Below, piece after piece: positions 51,264-60,958 of a DNA stretch of 64,000 bases. The stretch's first letter is position 1, and the number at the start of each line of letters is the position of its first letter. The notes below the pieces were generated by a model. The model was not told the origin of the DNA. It did not search any database and saw only the letters and a list, made by a program, of their open reading frames with translations. The position numbers and the translations under genes were made by a program. Source of the DNA: Luteibacter pinisoli (GTDB lineage Bacteria > Pseudomonadota > Gammaproteobacteria > Xanthomonadales > Rhodanobacteraceae); the NCBI RefSeq assembly GCF_006385595.1, contig NZ_CP041046.1, positions 2,542,001-2,606,000 on the forward strand, read 5' to 3'.

Positions 51264-54200
51264 GCGGCGGCCTTCCCTTTTTCATGCTCGGGGCAATCGT
51301 CACCGATGCACGTGATGTGGAGGTGCGAGTCGTGGCGGTTTGGGATGTGCTCGACGCGGGAGAGCTTCCGGATGGCGACGTAAAACACCGGGGTCAGCAG
51401 CAGGCCGAAGAACGTCACGCCCAGCATGCCGAAGAAGACGGCAATGCCCATCGCGTGGCGCATCTCCGAACCCGGTCCGGACGAGACGACGAGGGGGACC
51501 ACACCCATGATGAACGCAAAGCTCGTCATGAGAATGGGTCGCAGGCGAAGACGGCTTGCCTCGATGGCAGCTGAGACAATCGTGTGGTCGCCCTGCATTT
51601 CCAGTTCGCGGGCAAACTCGACGATGAGGATGGCGTTCTTTGCCGAGAGGCCGACCAGGACCATCAGGCCAATCTGGGTGAAGATGTTGTTGTCGCCGCC
51701 AAGGAGCCAGACGCCGGTCAGCGCCGAGAGCACGCTCATCGGCACGATGAGGATGATGGCCAAGGGCAACGTGAGGCTCTCATACAACGCAGCGAGGACC
51801 ATGAAGACCAGCAGCAAACTGATGGGAAAGACCAGAAGTCCCGAGTTTCCGGCGAGGATTTGCTGATAGGTCAAATCCGTCCATTCGAACTTGACGCCGC
51901 GCGGCAAGGTCTCGGCTGCGACGCGCTCGACCGCTTCCATGGCCTGGCCTGATGAGTAACCGGGCGCTGCGGCACCGTTGATGTCCGCTGCCGTAAAGCC
52001 GTTGTAGCGAACCACGCTGTCCGGACCGAAGGTCGGGCTGACGTGGACGACGGAGGAGAGCGGCACCATCTCGCCACTGCTGTTTCGCGTCTTGAGAAGG
52101 CCGATGGCATCCGCGTTCGAGCGGTAGGCGGCGTCAGCCTGGACACGGACCTGGTAGACACGGCCAAAGCGGTTGAAGTCGTTGACGTACAGGGAACCGA
52201 GGTAGACCTGGAGGGTGTCAAAGACGTCCGTCACCGACACACCGAGCTGCTTTGCGCGCACGCGGTCGAGGTCGACATTGAGCTGGGGGACGTTGATTTG
52301 GTAGTTGGAAAAACCGGGCCCCAGGGACGGCTCGGACTTTGCCTTTTTCAGGAACGCGCCCAGTGCATCGTTGAGCCCCGCGTAGCCCAGCGACGCGTGG
52401 TCTTCGATTTGCAGCTTGAAGCCGCCAAGCGAGCCCAGACCGAGGACCGGCGGCGGCGGGAAGACAGCGACGAAGGCACCCTTGATGGCACCGAAGCGCT
52501 TGTTGAGTTCGGCGGCAATCTGCATGCCGTTGGGCGACTTCGAATTGCGCTGGTCAAACGGGGTCTCGCCGAAAAAGACGACGGCCGAGCTCGACGAGTT
52601 GGTAAAGCCGTTGATGGACAGGCCCGGGAACTGCACAGCTGAGTCGACACCCGGCGTTTTCATGGCAATCGCACCCACCTGGCGGACGATGTCTTCCGTA
52701 CGGTCGAGCGAGGCGCCATTGGGCAGCTGGATGACGGTGATGAGGTACTGCTTGTCCTGGATGGGGACAAAGCCCCCCGGGACCGCACGCGACACGAGCA
52801 CCGCCAGACCGAGGAGGACGGCGTAGACGCAAAGGACGATGCCCTTGCGATGGATGAGTCCGGTCACACCGTGGGCATAGCGCGTGCCGGCGGCGACAAA
52901 CGAGCGGTTGAACAGACGGAAGAACGGGCCGAAGACACGGTCCATGCCCCGGGTAAACCAGTCCTTCGGCGCATCGTGACCGCGCAGCAGCAGTGCGGAA
53001 AGTGCAGGAGACAGCGTCAGGGAATTGAAGGCACTGATGACGGTGGAAATCGCAATCGTCATCGCAAACTGCTTGTAGAACTGACCCGTCAGACCGGACA
53101 TGAACGCAAGCGGGACGAAGACCGCAATCAGGGTGAGTGCAATGGCGATGATGGGACCACTGACTTCTTGCATCGCATGGTAAGTCGCTTCACGCGGTGC
53201 AAGGCCCGTTTCGATGTTGCGCTCGACGTTTTCGACGACCACGATGGCGTCGTCGACGACGATGCCGATGGCCAGCACCATGCCGAACAGGGAGAGCGCA
53301 TTGATGGAAAAGCCGAAGGCGGCCATCAGGGAGAACGTGCCGATGATGGACACGGGAACGGCCAGCAGCGGGATGATGGATGCCCGCCACGTCTGCAGGA
53401 AGACGATGACGACGAGGACGACAAGGAGCACCGCTTCAAAGAGCGTGTGGATGACGGCATCGATGCTCGAGCGGACAAACTGCGTCGGGTCGTAGACGAT
53501 GTCGTAGTCGACGCCCTGGGGCATGTCCTTTTTCAGGTCGGCCATCTCTTCGCGGACATGCTTTGAGATGTCGAGCGAGTTGGCACCCGGGAGCTCATAG
53601 ACCGCCATGGCAAGGGCGGGCTTGTTGTTGAGAAGCGACCGACGTGCGTATTCGGCCGAGCCGAGCTCGACGCGGGCCACATCGCGGACGCGGGTGATGG
53701 CGCCGTCGGGCGAGGCTTTGAGGACGATGTCACCGAACTCCTCGGGCGTGTGCAGGCGACCTTGCGCATTGACGTTGAGCTGCAGGGGGGTCCCGGGTGC
53801 AGCAGGCGATGAGCCCACCTGCCCGGCGGCGACCTGGACGTTTTGCTCACGGATGGCATTGACCACATCGGTCGCGGTCATGCCCTTCTCTGCGACCTTC
53901 TGCGGGTCGAGCCAAACACGCATGGCGTAGTCGCCATTGCCCCAGAGGGTGAGCTGGCCGACACCCTGGATGCGCTGGAGGCGGTCCCGCACGTTGATGA
54001 GCGCATAGTTGCGCAGGTACGTGAGGTCGTAGCGTCCGTTCGGGGATGTCAGGTGGACGACCATCGTCAGCGTCGGCGACGACTTGATGGTGGTGACACC
54101 GAGGCGCTGGACGTCGGAAGGCAGGCGCGGGAGGGCCTGGTTGACGCGGTTTTGCACCAGCTGCTGGGCAAGGTCCGGGCTGGTGCCGAGCTTGAAGGTG

Positions 54201-54481
54201 ACGGTCGTCGTCATCGTCCCGTCGGAGTTCGCCTGCGACTGCATGTAGAGCATGTTTTCCACACCATTGATTTGCTCTTCAATGGGGGAAGCGACGGTTT
54301 CCGCGATGACCTTGGGGTTGGCGCCCGGGTACTGGGCGGTGACGACCACCGACGGGGGCACGACGTTCGGGTACTCGGAAATCGGCAGGTTGAACATGGC
54401 GATGATGCCGCCAAGGAGGATGATCGCCGAGAGCACCCCTGCAAAGATGGGTCGGTCGATGAAGAATTTGGAGATGTTCAT
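51260..54481 (-). CDS. RND multidrug efflux permease (MexF/OqxB-like)
   Basis: 1073 residues, full HAE1 length. It starts MNISKFFIDRPIFAGVLS. Twelve membrane helices and two large periplasmic loops are expected from the family. The proton-relay motif is GIVVDDAIVVVENVER in the helix 4 region. The sequence is closest by memory to MexF/BpeF/OqxB, which export chloramphenicol, quinolones and trimethoprim. Middle gene of the operon; it lies 40 bp after the adaptor. Confidence 0.93.
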   Translation of the reverse strand: MNISKFFIDRPIFAGVLSAIILLGGIIAMFNLPISEYPNVVPPSVVVTAQYPGANPKVIAETVASPIEEQINGVENMLYMQSQANSDGTMTTTVTFKLGTSPDLAQQLVQNRVNQALPRLPSDVQRLGVTTIKSSPTLTMVVHLTSPNGRYDLTYLRNYALINVRDRLQRIQGVGQLTLWGNGDYAMRVWLDPQKVAEKGMTATDVVNAIREQNVQVAAGQVGSSPAAPGTPLQLNVNAQGRLHTPEEFGDIVLKASPDGAITRVRDVARVELGSAEYARRSLLNNKPALAMAVYELPGANSLDISKHVREEMADLKKDMPQGVDYDIVYDPTQFVRSSIDAVIHTLFEAVLLVVLVVIVFLQTWRASIIPLLAVPVSIIGTFSLMAAFGFSINALSLFGMVLAIGIVVDDAIVVVENVERNIETGLAPREATYHAMQEVSGPIIAIALTLIAVFVPLAFMSGLTGQFYKQFAMTIAISTVISAFNSLTLSPALSALLLRGHDAPKDWFTRGMDRVFGPFFRLFNRSFVAAGTRYAHGVTGLIHRKGIVLCVYAVLLGLAVLVSRAVPGGFVPIQDKQYLITVIQLPNGASLDRTEDIVRQVGAIAMKTPGVDSAVQFPGLSINGFTNSSSSAVVFFGETPFDQRNSKSPNGMQIAAELNKRFGAIKGAFVAVFPPPPVLGLGSLGGFKLQIEDHASLGYAGLNDALGAFLKKAKSEPSLGPGFSNYQINVPQLNVDLDRVRAKQLGVSVTDVFDTLQVYLGSLYVNDFNRFGRVYQVRVQADAAYRSNADAIGLLKTRNSSGEMVPLSSVVHVSPTFGPDSVVRYNGFTAADINGAAAPGYSSGQAMEAVERVAAETLPRGVKFEWTDLTYQQILAGNSGLLVFPISLLLVFMVLAALYESLTLPLAIILIVPMSVLSALTGVWLLGGDNNIFTQIGLMVLVGLSAKNAILIVEFARELEMQGDHTIVSAAIEASRLRLRPILMTSFAFIMGVVPLVVSSGPGSEMRHAMGIAVFFGMLGVTFFGLLLTPVFYVAIRKLSRVEHIPNRHDSHLHITCIGDDCPEHEKGKAAA

Positions 54482-54521
54482 GGATGGCGGCCTGGGATGG
54501 GGGAGGCGTGCGCGGGCACGG

Positions 54522-55685
54522 TCAGGCCGCCGGCTTGGCGGGGGTCATGGCAACGACGTTGGCCTTGACGGTGGCACCCGGCTGGGCGCGCTGGAGGCCG
54601 TTGACGACGATGCGCTCGTCGGGCTTGAGACCATTGGTGACCACACGGAGCGTGCCGTAGAGGGCACCGACGGTGACTTCCCGGTACTCGGCCTTGTTGT
54701 CGGCGCCGACGACGAGGACGAACTTCTTGTCCTGGTCGGTGCCGATGGCCCCGTCTTCCACAAGTACCGCGTCACGGGTCTGGCCGCCGGCCACGCGCAC
54801 GCGGGCATAGAGGCCCGGCAGCAACGCGCCATCCTGGTTGTCGAAACGGGCGCGCACACGGATGGTGCCCGAGCGCGTGTCGACCTGGTTGTCGACCGAA
54901 TCGATGGCCCCCTTTCGCGAGTAGGCCTGCTCACTCGACAGCCCGAGCTCGACGGCGATGCCGTCGCCCTGGTTTTTTGCAAAGAAGCCGAGGTACGTCT
55001 GCTCGTCGACGTCAAAGGACGCATAGATGGGCGAGACGGACACGATGGTGGCCAGCACCGGGGCGCCGGCACCGGGGGAGACAATGTTGCCAAGGGTCAC
55101 TTCCGCGCGTGAGACACGGCCGGTGACCGGCGCATTGATGGTCGTGTAACCGGCGTTGACGCGGGCGACTTCCAATGCGGCTTCGGCTGCCTTGAGGCCC
55201 GCGTCCGCTTCGCGGGACGCGTTCTGCGCAAGGTCGAAGTCACGCCTGGAGATGGCGTGGTCCTCAATCAGGCGCTTTGCGCGGTCGGCGTCGGTGGTCG
55301 TGTAGCCACTGCGGGCCTTTGCGACTGCGACCTGCGCTGCGGCCCGGTCGACCTCTGCAGTATACGGGCGGGGGTCGATGACAAAGAGCGGGTCACCCTT
55401 TTTCACCAGCTGGCCGTCGCGAAAGCGCACAGCCGTGATGGCCCCTGCGACCTGGGGCTTGATGTCGACATGGTCGATGGCTTCGAGCCGCCCCGAGTAA
55501 CTTTCAAAGGCCGCGACCGGACGGACGATGACCGGCGCGACATCGACCTCCGGCGCTGGCAACGCGTCGGCGGCGACGGCCGTCTGGCCGCCCCCCTTCG
55601 TCCATTCGAAGGCAAAGGGTGTCGCCACGGCGAGCGCGATGGCGACGCCTGCGGCAAGGAACTTGAAGGTCGGTTTGCGGTTCAT
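54522..55685 (-). CDS. RND efflux periplasmic adaptor (MexE-like)
   Basis: 387 residues from ATG 55685. An N-terminal signal or anchor helix (about 8-25) is followed by lipoyl-like and alpha-hairpin segments (AAAQVAVAKARSGYTTTDAD), a beta-barrel (SFDVDEQTYLGFFAKN) and a membrane-proximal domain. It bridges the permease and the outer-membrane factor. First gene of the operon. Confidence 0.92.
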   Translation of the reverse strand: MNRKPTFKFLAAGVAIALAVATPFAFEWTKGGGQTAVAADALPAPEVDVAPVIVRPVAAFESYSGRLEAIDHVDIKPQVAGAITAVRFRDGQLVKKGDPLFVIDPRPYTAEVDRAAAQVAVAKARSGYTTTDADRAKRLIEDHAISRRDFDLAQNASREADAGLKAAEAALEVARVNAGYTTINAPVTGRVSRAEVTLGNIVSPGAGAPVLATIVSVSPIYASFDVDEQTYLGFFAKNQGDGIAVELGLSSEQAYSRKGAIDSVDNQVDTRSGTIRVRARFDNQDGALLPGLYARVRVAGGQTRDAVLVEDGAIGTDQDKKFVLVVGADNKAEYREVTVGALYGTLRVVTNGLKPDERIVVNGLQRAQPGATVKANVVAMTPAKPAA

Positions 55686-55879
55686 GGTCAAGCCTGCTCA
55701 GTAACGGAGTGGTCATGCCGACAGCCGTGCTGCCGGCATGACCGGGGTCGGAGGGAACGGCCGGGCCGGCACGGAAGCCACGCCTACCGTGCGCGCAGCC
55801 TTTGCGCGTTCCTTGTGTGTTTTCGCGAAACATGGCTGCCGGCCCCGCATTCTTGCGGGGCGGTCACGGATGCCCTCGC

Positions 55880-56854
55880 CTACCAGTTGCCCGGGGAGAG
55901 CTCGAGGAGGACCTTGCCGCCGGCAAGCGTGTGCTCAATGGCCTTTGCAAATTCGCGGGCCGGATAGACGGCCGCGATGGGCGCCGAGAGCGTGCCGTCC
56001 ATGACCATGCGTATGGATTCGTCGAGAATCCCGGAAATCTTCGGCAGGTACTTCGGCATCGCCTGGTAAAAGCTCGTCAGCAAGATGCCTTTTCGCATGA
56101 GCGGCCGAAGGTCGCCCGGAGCCTCGACACCACCCATTTGTGCGTAGGAGACAAGGGTGGCGTTCTTGGTCGCCACGGTCGCGAGGCGTGCCGTCGAATG
56201 ACCACCCACGCCATCAATGGCCAGGGGCACCGGCGCACCGTCGAGGACGGCGCCGAGGGTTGCGACCGCCTCGTCGTTGTCTTCGATGACGATGTCGCCG
56301 CCAAGCGCCTTGACGTCGGCAATCCGCGATGCGCTGCGGACGAGGTTGATGGTGCGAAGACCGCGTGCTTTGGCAAAGGCAATGATGGCGCGACCGACGG
56401 CGGAGTTTGCCGCGTTCTGGACAACCCAGTCGCCCGCCTTGAGCGGGGCGAATTCCGACAGGAGAAGCGAGGCGGTCGGCGGGTTGATGCGCAGCATCGA
56501 CAGCTGCTGGAGGTCGCCGTCCGGCACGCGAACGAGGCCCGCCGCCGGGGCACGGATGCGCTCGGCCCAGGTGCGTCCGTAGAGCGGAGCGAGCACATGG
56601 GTGCCGATGAGCGCCGGGTCGACGTTGCTGCCGACGTCGACCACACGGCCAACGCCTTCGTTGCCGGCCACTGCCGGCAGTTCCGGGCGCACGGGGAACG
56701 TTCCCCGGATGAGCAGGAGGTCGTTGTGGTTGACCGGCGCAAAGCGCATCTCGATGGAGACTTCGGCGGGATGGAGGCGGTCTGCAACGTCGATATCGGC
56801 AAGCCGGAGGACTTTGGTCGGGTCACCGAAGGCGGTGAGCTGGATGGCGTTCAT
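55880..56854 (-). CDS. Zinc-type alcohol dehydrogenase / quinone oxidoreductase-like protein
   Basis: 324 residues. MDR-superfamily layout: GroES-like N-terminal domain (about 28-130, with NHNDLLLIRG) and Rossmann domain (about 130-280), with the cofactor loop in NAANSAVGRAIIAFAK. Catalytic zinc ligands are not evident (no Cys at the usual place), so it resembles the MexS/quinone-reductase branch. It lies directly upstream of the MexEF-like operon on the same strand, as MexS does near MexEF-OprN, and may sense or remove toxic electrophiles. Confidence 0.85.
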   Translation of the reverse strand: MNAIQLTAFGDPTKVLRLADIDVADRLHPAEVSIEMRFAPVNHNDLLLIRGTFPVRPELPAVAGNEGVGRVVDVGSNVDPALIGTHVLAPLYGRTWAERIRAPAAGLVRVPDGDLQQLSMLRINPPTASLLLSEFAPLKAGDWVVQNAANSAVGRAIIAFAKARGLRTINLVRSASRIADVKALGGDIVIEDNDEAVATLGAVLDGAPVPLAIDGVGGHSTARLATVATKNATLVSYAQMGGVEAPGDLRPLMRKGILLTSFYQAMPKYLPKISGILDESIRMVMDGTLSAPIAAVYPAREFAKAIEHTLAGGKVLLELSPGNW

Positions 56855-56871
56855 GGGGGTGTCCTGGGAAT

Positions 56872-58107
56872 TCAGGCAATGCGACGCAGGAAGGGATTGC
56901 CGTGCACGGTCATGGCCAGTGCATGGGACGGGTCGTCGCCGAGTTTGTGCCGGACGGCGAGGTTGGCGGCGAACGTTGCCCCCATCACCGTCGCCCCCGA
57001 CTTCCACGCGTCGATGAAGGCCGGGAGCCACACTGCAGGCATCTGGTCGGTGACGGGCCAGGGGGAGGAGATGACCGCCTGGACCCCCTGTGCGAGAAGG
57101 TGGTCGGCGGTGTCGCGCCAGCCGCCTGGCTCCCCCGGTCCGAAGGCAACACGCGTTTCGGCATCAAAGATGATGACCGCCCCTGCCGCACCGATGCGCT
57201 CGGCGACGTGGACACGGCGCGCCTCATCCCATGCGCCGAAGCCGGCGATGACGACAAGTTCGCGGTTGACGATGTCTCCGGGCATGTCGCTGACGTCGAG
57301 CGTCAGGCCGTGGCTGGACGCGACTTGCACGAGTGCCCGGCCAAGCGTGCTGTCCTTGCGCGACGGGCGCAACCAGAGCAGCGGACCGTGCCGTGCCGGC
57401 TTGAGGGTGGCCCGCGCATGGGTGAGCCATGCCATGGACGGGGCACTGGCCATCGGGACGATGTCACCGGCAAACCGTTCGCCCTGCATGAGCAGGTTCG
57501 GGGGAAGCGTGCGCATCCGGCCGTCGCTGATGACGACGGTTGGTCGACTCAGCTGCACGCCGGTGCGAAACCACGCCATCGTGTCGACCATCAGGGTCGG
57601 CTGCGCGCCCTGGTGGACAAGGCCGTACTTCCGGGGAAATTCCCGGCGCCAGCGCCGGTGCGCCTGGATGGAGAACTCACTCCCGGGAAGCTCGCGCGGC
57701 AGATGCGGATAGCCACCGCCGACGAAGTGGACGACGGCATGCCCGAGGTCGTGCGTCGACAGGTACATCACGTCAACGCCCTCCCCCGAGACGCGACGCG
57801 CAGCCTTGAGGGGACGGGCCACCTCGGTCGGCAGCGGATGCGGCATCACCCGGGCGCCTGGTGCTGTGCGGTCGGCGTCGGCGAGGATTTCGGCGAGGAA
57901 GAACCCGTCGTCCTCATCGGCCAGTTCCGGATTTGACGCCAGCAGCGTGCGGGCCATGTTGACGAGGGCATCGCGCGTGATGCGGTCGTTGACCAGGGAT
58001 GAGCGGGTCATGCGGCCAAGCGAGCGGGCGAGGCCCGCAACACCGTCGGCACCAGGCGCGATGCCCGATGGAGGCGGGAGGGGCGAGACGGTACGGGGGT
58101 CGACCAT
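56872..58107 (-). CDS. CHAT-like protein without obvious catalytic residues
   Basis: 411 residues from ATG 58107. The C-terminal half has the CHAT-type end (LAQGVQAVISSPWPVTDQMP, then AWKSGATVMGATFAANLAV and TVHGNPFL). The usual HFACHG and SACxTG sites are not found: the strand reads ELVVIAGFGAW, and an earlier segment reads VVHFVGGG. It may be an inactive paralogue of a caspase-like protease, or only similar in fold. The N-terminal half (1-130) is helical. It ends 18 bp before the oxidoreductase and is probably co-transcribed. Confidence 0.45.
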   Translation of the reverse strand: MVDPRTVSPLPPPSGIAPGADGVAGLARSLGRMTRSSLVNDRITRDALVNMARTLLASNPELADEDDGFFLAEILADADRTAPGARVMPHPLPTEVARPLKAARRVSGEGVDVMYLSTHDLGHAVVHFVGGGYPHLPRELPGSEFSIQAHRRWRREFPRKYGLVHQGAQPTLMVDTMAWFRTGVQLSRPTVVISDGRMRTLPPNLLMQGERFAGDIVPMASAPSMAWLTHARATLKPARHGPLLWLRPSRKDSTLGRALVQVASSHGLTLDVSDMPGDIVNRELVVIAGFGAWDEARRVHVAERIGAAGAVIIFDAETRVAFGPGEPGGWRDTADHLLAQGVQAVISSPWPVTDQMPAVWLPAFIDAWKSGATVMGATFAANLAVRHKLGDDPSHALAMTVHGNPFLRRIA

Positions 58108-58291
58108 GGCGCACTCCACAAAGGGGGACCGCCGCAAGCGGCCGTCGAAGGGGGCACACATTGCTCCTCCCGCGACCTCGATTGGAGACCTGACGGGGAA
58201 TAAGTCCTATTCGGTGGGATGCCCTGTAAACCGGGCGCACCACGCACCAAATCGCACCCCGCCGAGCCCCTGCCAAAACACGGGCGAACGG

Positions 58292-58933
58292 CTACCCGAC
58301 GGCGCCGAGGCTCGATGGGCCGGTGAGGCGGAGCATGCGGTCGGCGAACTCCTGCTCCATGCCCGCTGTGTGGGTCGACGCGTCGTGCATGAGGAGGTTC
58401 AGTGGTACCCGGTAGCGCATCGCGGCCGTGACGGACAGCTCCGCATCGGTCAACCAGCTGCGCGCGGCCGTCGCGTCCTCGCGCGCGGTCCGCCAAGTCG
58501 ACGCACCGTGGGAGGCCGAGAGGACGAGGGTACGCACGGTGACGGCCATGCCGTCGGCGATGGACACGGCGGCCGTTACCGCAGGCTTCCCCAAGCGTTC
58601 TGCAAAGCGCTTTCGCGGCGTCACGAGGCCTTGCTCGACCAGGGGCCTGAGCGACGGGGGAAGATTGTTGCTGCTCCAGTGGTAGTGGACGACTTCAAGC
58701 TCCCGCCTGAAATCCTCGACCAACGCGCGAATGTCGTACTTGTTTTGCAGGTTGAGCTGGCTGACCAGGAGGTCAGCACCCGGGTGGCTCCGCTCGATGT
58801 CGTCGACGACCGCTTCGAGGCGCCGGCAGTCCGCGCCGACGAGCAGCATGCGGTAACCGTTGGCAACAGCGGCCCGGGCAACGGTAAGGTCGAGTCCTTC
58901 GGGAAGGCCGAAGCTCAGAAAGGTCCCAGGCAT
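58292..58933 (-). CDS. SDR-like Rossmann protein, degenerate
   Basis: 213 residues from ATG 58933. The N-terminus has a Rossmann-like start (SFGLPEGLDLTVARAAVANG) and a second strand ending in an acidic pocket (LLVGADCRRLEAVVDDI). The SDR YxxxK pair is not visible, so it is probably not a normal oxidoreductase. A regulatory NAD(P)-sensing role is a guess. It lies between the LysR regulator and the CHAT-like gene on the same strand. Confidence 0.5.
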   Translation of the reverse strand: MPGTFLSFGLPEGLDLTVARAAVANGYRMLLVGADCRRLEAVVDDIERSHPGADLLVSQLNLQNKYDIRALVEDFRRELEVVHYHWSSNNLPPSLRPLVEQGLVTPRKRFAERLGKPAVTAAVSIADGMAVTVRTLVLSASHGASTWRTAREDATAARSWLTDAELSVTAAMRYRVPLNLLMHDASTHTAGMEQEFADRMLRLTGPSSLGAVG

Positions 58934-59135
58934 CACCCATGCCCCACGATGGAAGCGGACGCGCCGGGATGTGGGGCAAGGCGCGAGCGCGCCGGCCCGG
59001 TTGGTGGGGCAAAGTGGCGCATGGAGGACCTCGCACGGTGGGCTTGCTCCACACGGACACCGGGAGCGACGGACACCAGAGTGCGACCTTGCCTGCAGCG
59101 GGGGAATCCCGTGGCAGGGAATAGGATTTATTCCC

Positions 59136-60044
59136 CTACCGACCGTGGCTCAGTTCAGGGATGGTGCGGAACTTCTCATGGAGGAATTCAGTAAACACCT
59201 GGGCCTTGCGCGGTTGGCGACGCCCCATCGGGGTCAGCGCACTGATGGGAAACGGTGGGGGCGAGTACTCGTCGAGCACCTGGCGCAGGCGCCCTGCCCT
59301 GATGTCAGCGGCATACAGCCAACCCGGGTTGTGGCCCATGCCGATGCCGTTGAGCACGGCACTTCGCAAGTAGTCGGCGTCGTTGCTGCGGACAACGGAG
59401 CGCGGCTCGAAGGTGACCGCGTCACTCCCGTCGACGAAGCGCCATGAGCGTGGCGCGCCGTGGAACATGAAGACGACACAGGGCATCGACTCGACGTCCT
59501 TGGGATGAACCGGCTCGCCATGGCGCTCGAGATAGCCCGGCGTTGCGACCGTTGCATATCGAGCGCCCCCGATGCGGCGGGCAACGAGTGACGAATCCAT
59601 CAGCGGGCCGATGCGGATGGCAAGGTCAATGCCATCGCCAACGAGGTCCGCGTGGCGGTCGGAGATTTCGAAGTCAACCGTCACGTCAGGGTACTGCTCA
59701 AGGAACTCGGGCAGGAATGGCATGACGTAAAACCGGCCGAAGGCGGGCGACAGCGCAACGCGAAGCAGACCGCTGGGCGCCACCTGGCCGCGACCGATGC
59801 GCGCTTCGGCCTCATCGATGTTTTCGATGACGCGCATGGCGGAGTCGTAATAGTCCTGTCCGGCCTCGGTCAGGCTGATGCGCCGGGTCGTTCGGCGAAA
59901 GAGCTGTGCGCCGAGACGCGACTCGAGCGCTGCAATCTGCTTGCTCACGGTCGACTGAGCCACCGCGCTTGCACTGGCTGCGCGCGAGAAGCTGCCCGTG
60001 TCGGCGACACGGATGAAGAGCTGCATGACACCCAGCTTGTCCAC
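59136..60044 (-). CDS. LysR-family transcriptional regulator
   Basis: 302 residues from GTG 60044, chosen because AGAGAGGA lies just upstream and the protein then starts at the usual place (MDKLGVMQLFIRVADTGSFS). HTH at about 14-60 (AVAQSTVSKQIAALESRLGA) and a LysR substrate-binding domain (about 90-295). It heads the group with the SDR-like, CHAT-like and oxidoreductase genes. By position it resembles MexT as a possible activator of the MexEF-like operon; inference only. It is divergent from two AraC-type regulators. Confidence 0.9.
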   Translation of the reverse strand: MDKLGVMQLFIRVADTGSFSRAASASAVAQSTVSKQIAALESRLGAQLFRRTTRRISLTEAGQDYYDSAMRVIENIDEAEARIGRGQVAPSGLLRVALSPAFGRFYVMPFLPEFLEQYPDVTVDFEISDRHADLVGDGIDLAIRIGPLMDSSLVARRIGGARYATVATPGYLERHGEPVHPKDVESMPCVVFMFHGAPRSWRFVDGSDAVTFEPRSVVRSNDADYLRSAVLNGIGMGHNPGWLYAADIRAGRLRQVLDEYSPPPFPISALTPMGRRQPRKAQVFTEFLHEKFRTIPELSHGR

Positions 60045-60274
60045 TCGTCCTCTCTGGGCCAGACGGCCATTGCATCCCGTGCCTTCAACACCTGTCTTAC
60101 CCGTCGCCTGGAGCAAACACGGGTGTTGCCGGATGTGCCCATTGTCGAAGGCCATGGTGCCGCGCGCGCCCCCCATTCGGGGGGCACGGGGGCCCACTGT
60201 TGGAGGGTAGAGGGGAATGCCTTCCTGGCCGTACCTTGGAGCCATGAACAATTGCGGCAGGTGGAGGGGAAGCC

Positions 60275-60940
60275 ATGCACCTCATCGCGGACATCCCAGG
60301 CCCGGACGACAGCCTCGAGCATCCCACGCTCGCCTATGTGACATCGTCGACGACATCCCGGCTGCTGAGTGTTGTCGTTGATGTCGGCACGAAACGTCTT
60401 GTTGCCGCAGAGCGGGTCGGCACGGCGCATCCGGCAGACCAGGAGCAGCTTTACCGTGCCATCGAAGCCATCATCGGCGATGTGCGGCGGGCGGAAAATC
60501 CCTCCCCTGTCCTCGAAACCCATCTGGTAAAGGCGCTCGCTGCATTCCGCGAGCACCTGCGGCCACGTCGCCGGCGCTGCCGGGGTGGCCTCTCGCCGGC
60601 GCAGCTTCGCATTGCGACCGCAACGCTGGGGTCAAACCTGTCCGGTGACGTCGTCGTCGCACATGTGGCGGCTGCCTGCCGCGTGTCCGAAGGGCACTTT
60701 TCGCGCGCGTTCCGTGTATCGACCGGTGTGTCGCCGACGCGCTGGCGCCTTGAGCAGCGGCTGCACTTTTGCCGGCAACGCCTCGTTGGCAGTGATGACG
60801 CCCTTTCGGTCATTTCCGCACAGGCGGGATTTCCTGAACAGAGTTACTTCAGCCGGGTGTTTGCCCGGACCAACGGCATGTGCCCGAGTGAGTGGCGCCG
60901 CATCTTCAAGGGTGCGTCCCTTGCCCCGGTCGCGGCGTGA
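60275..60940 (+). CDS. Small AraC-family regulator 1
   Basis: 221 residues with a GTGGAGGGGA site upstream. The C-terminal AraC HTH pair (about 125-215) has AACRVSEGHFSRAFRVSTGV and AQAGFPEQSYFSRVFARTNG. The N-terminal part has no cupin-like sensing domain; it is a short helical stretch (about 1-110). It is followed by a second small AraC gene 18 bp on, then a response regulator; all three likely form one operon. Confidence 0.85.
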   Translation: MHLIADIPGPDDSLEHPTLAYVTSSTTSRLLSVVVDVGTKRLVAAERVGTAHPADQEQLYRAIEAIIGDVRRAENPSPVLETHLVKALAAFREHLRPRRRRCRGGLSPAQLRIATATLGSNLSGDVVVAHVAAACRVSEGHFSRAFRVSTGVSPTRWRLEQRLHFCRQRLVGSDDALSVISAQAGFPEQSYFSRVFARTNGMCPSEWRRIFKGASLAPVAA

Positions 60941-60958
60941 TGGATGTGGAGGTGGCCC

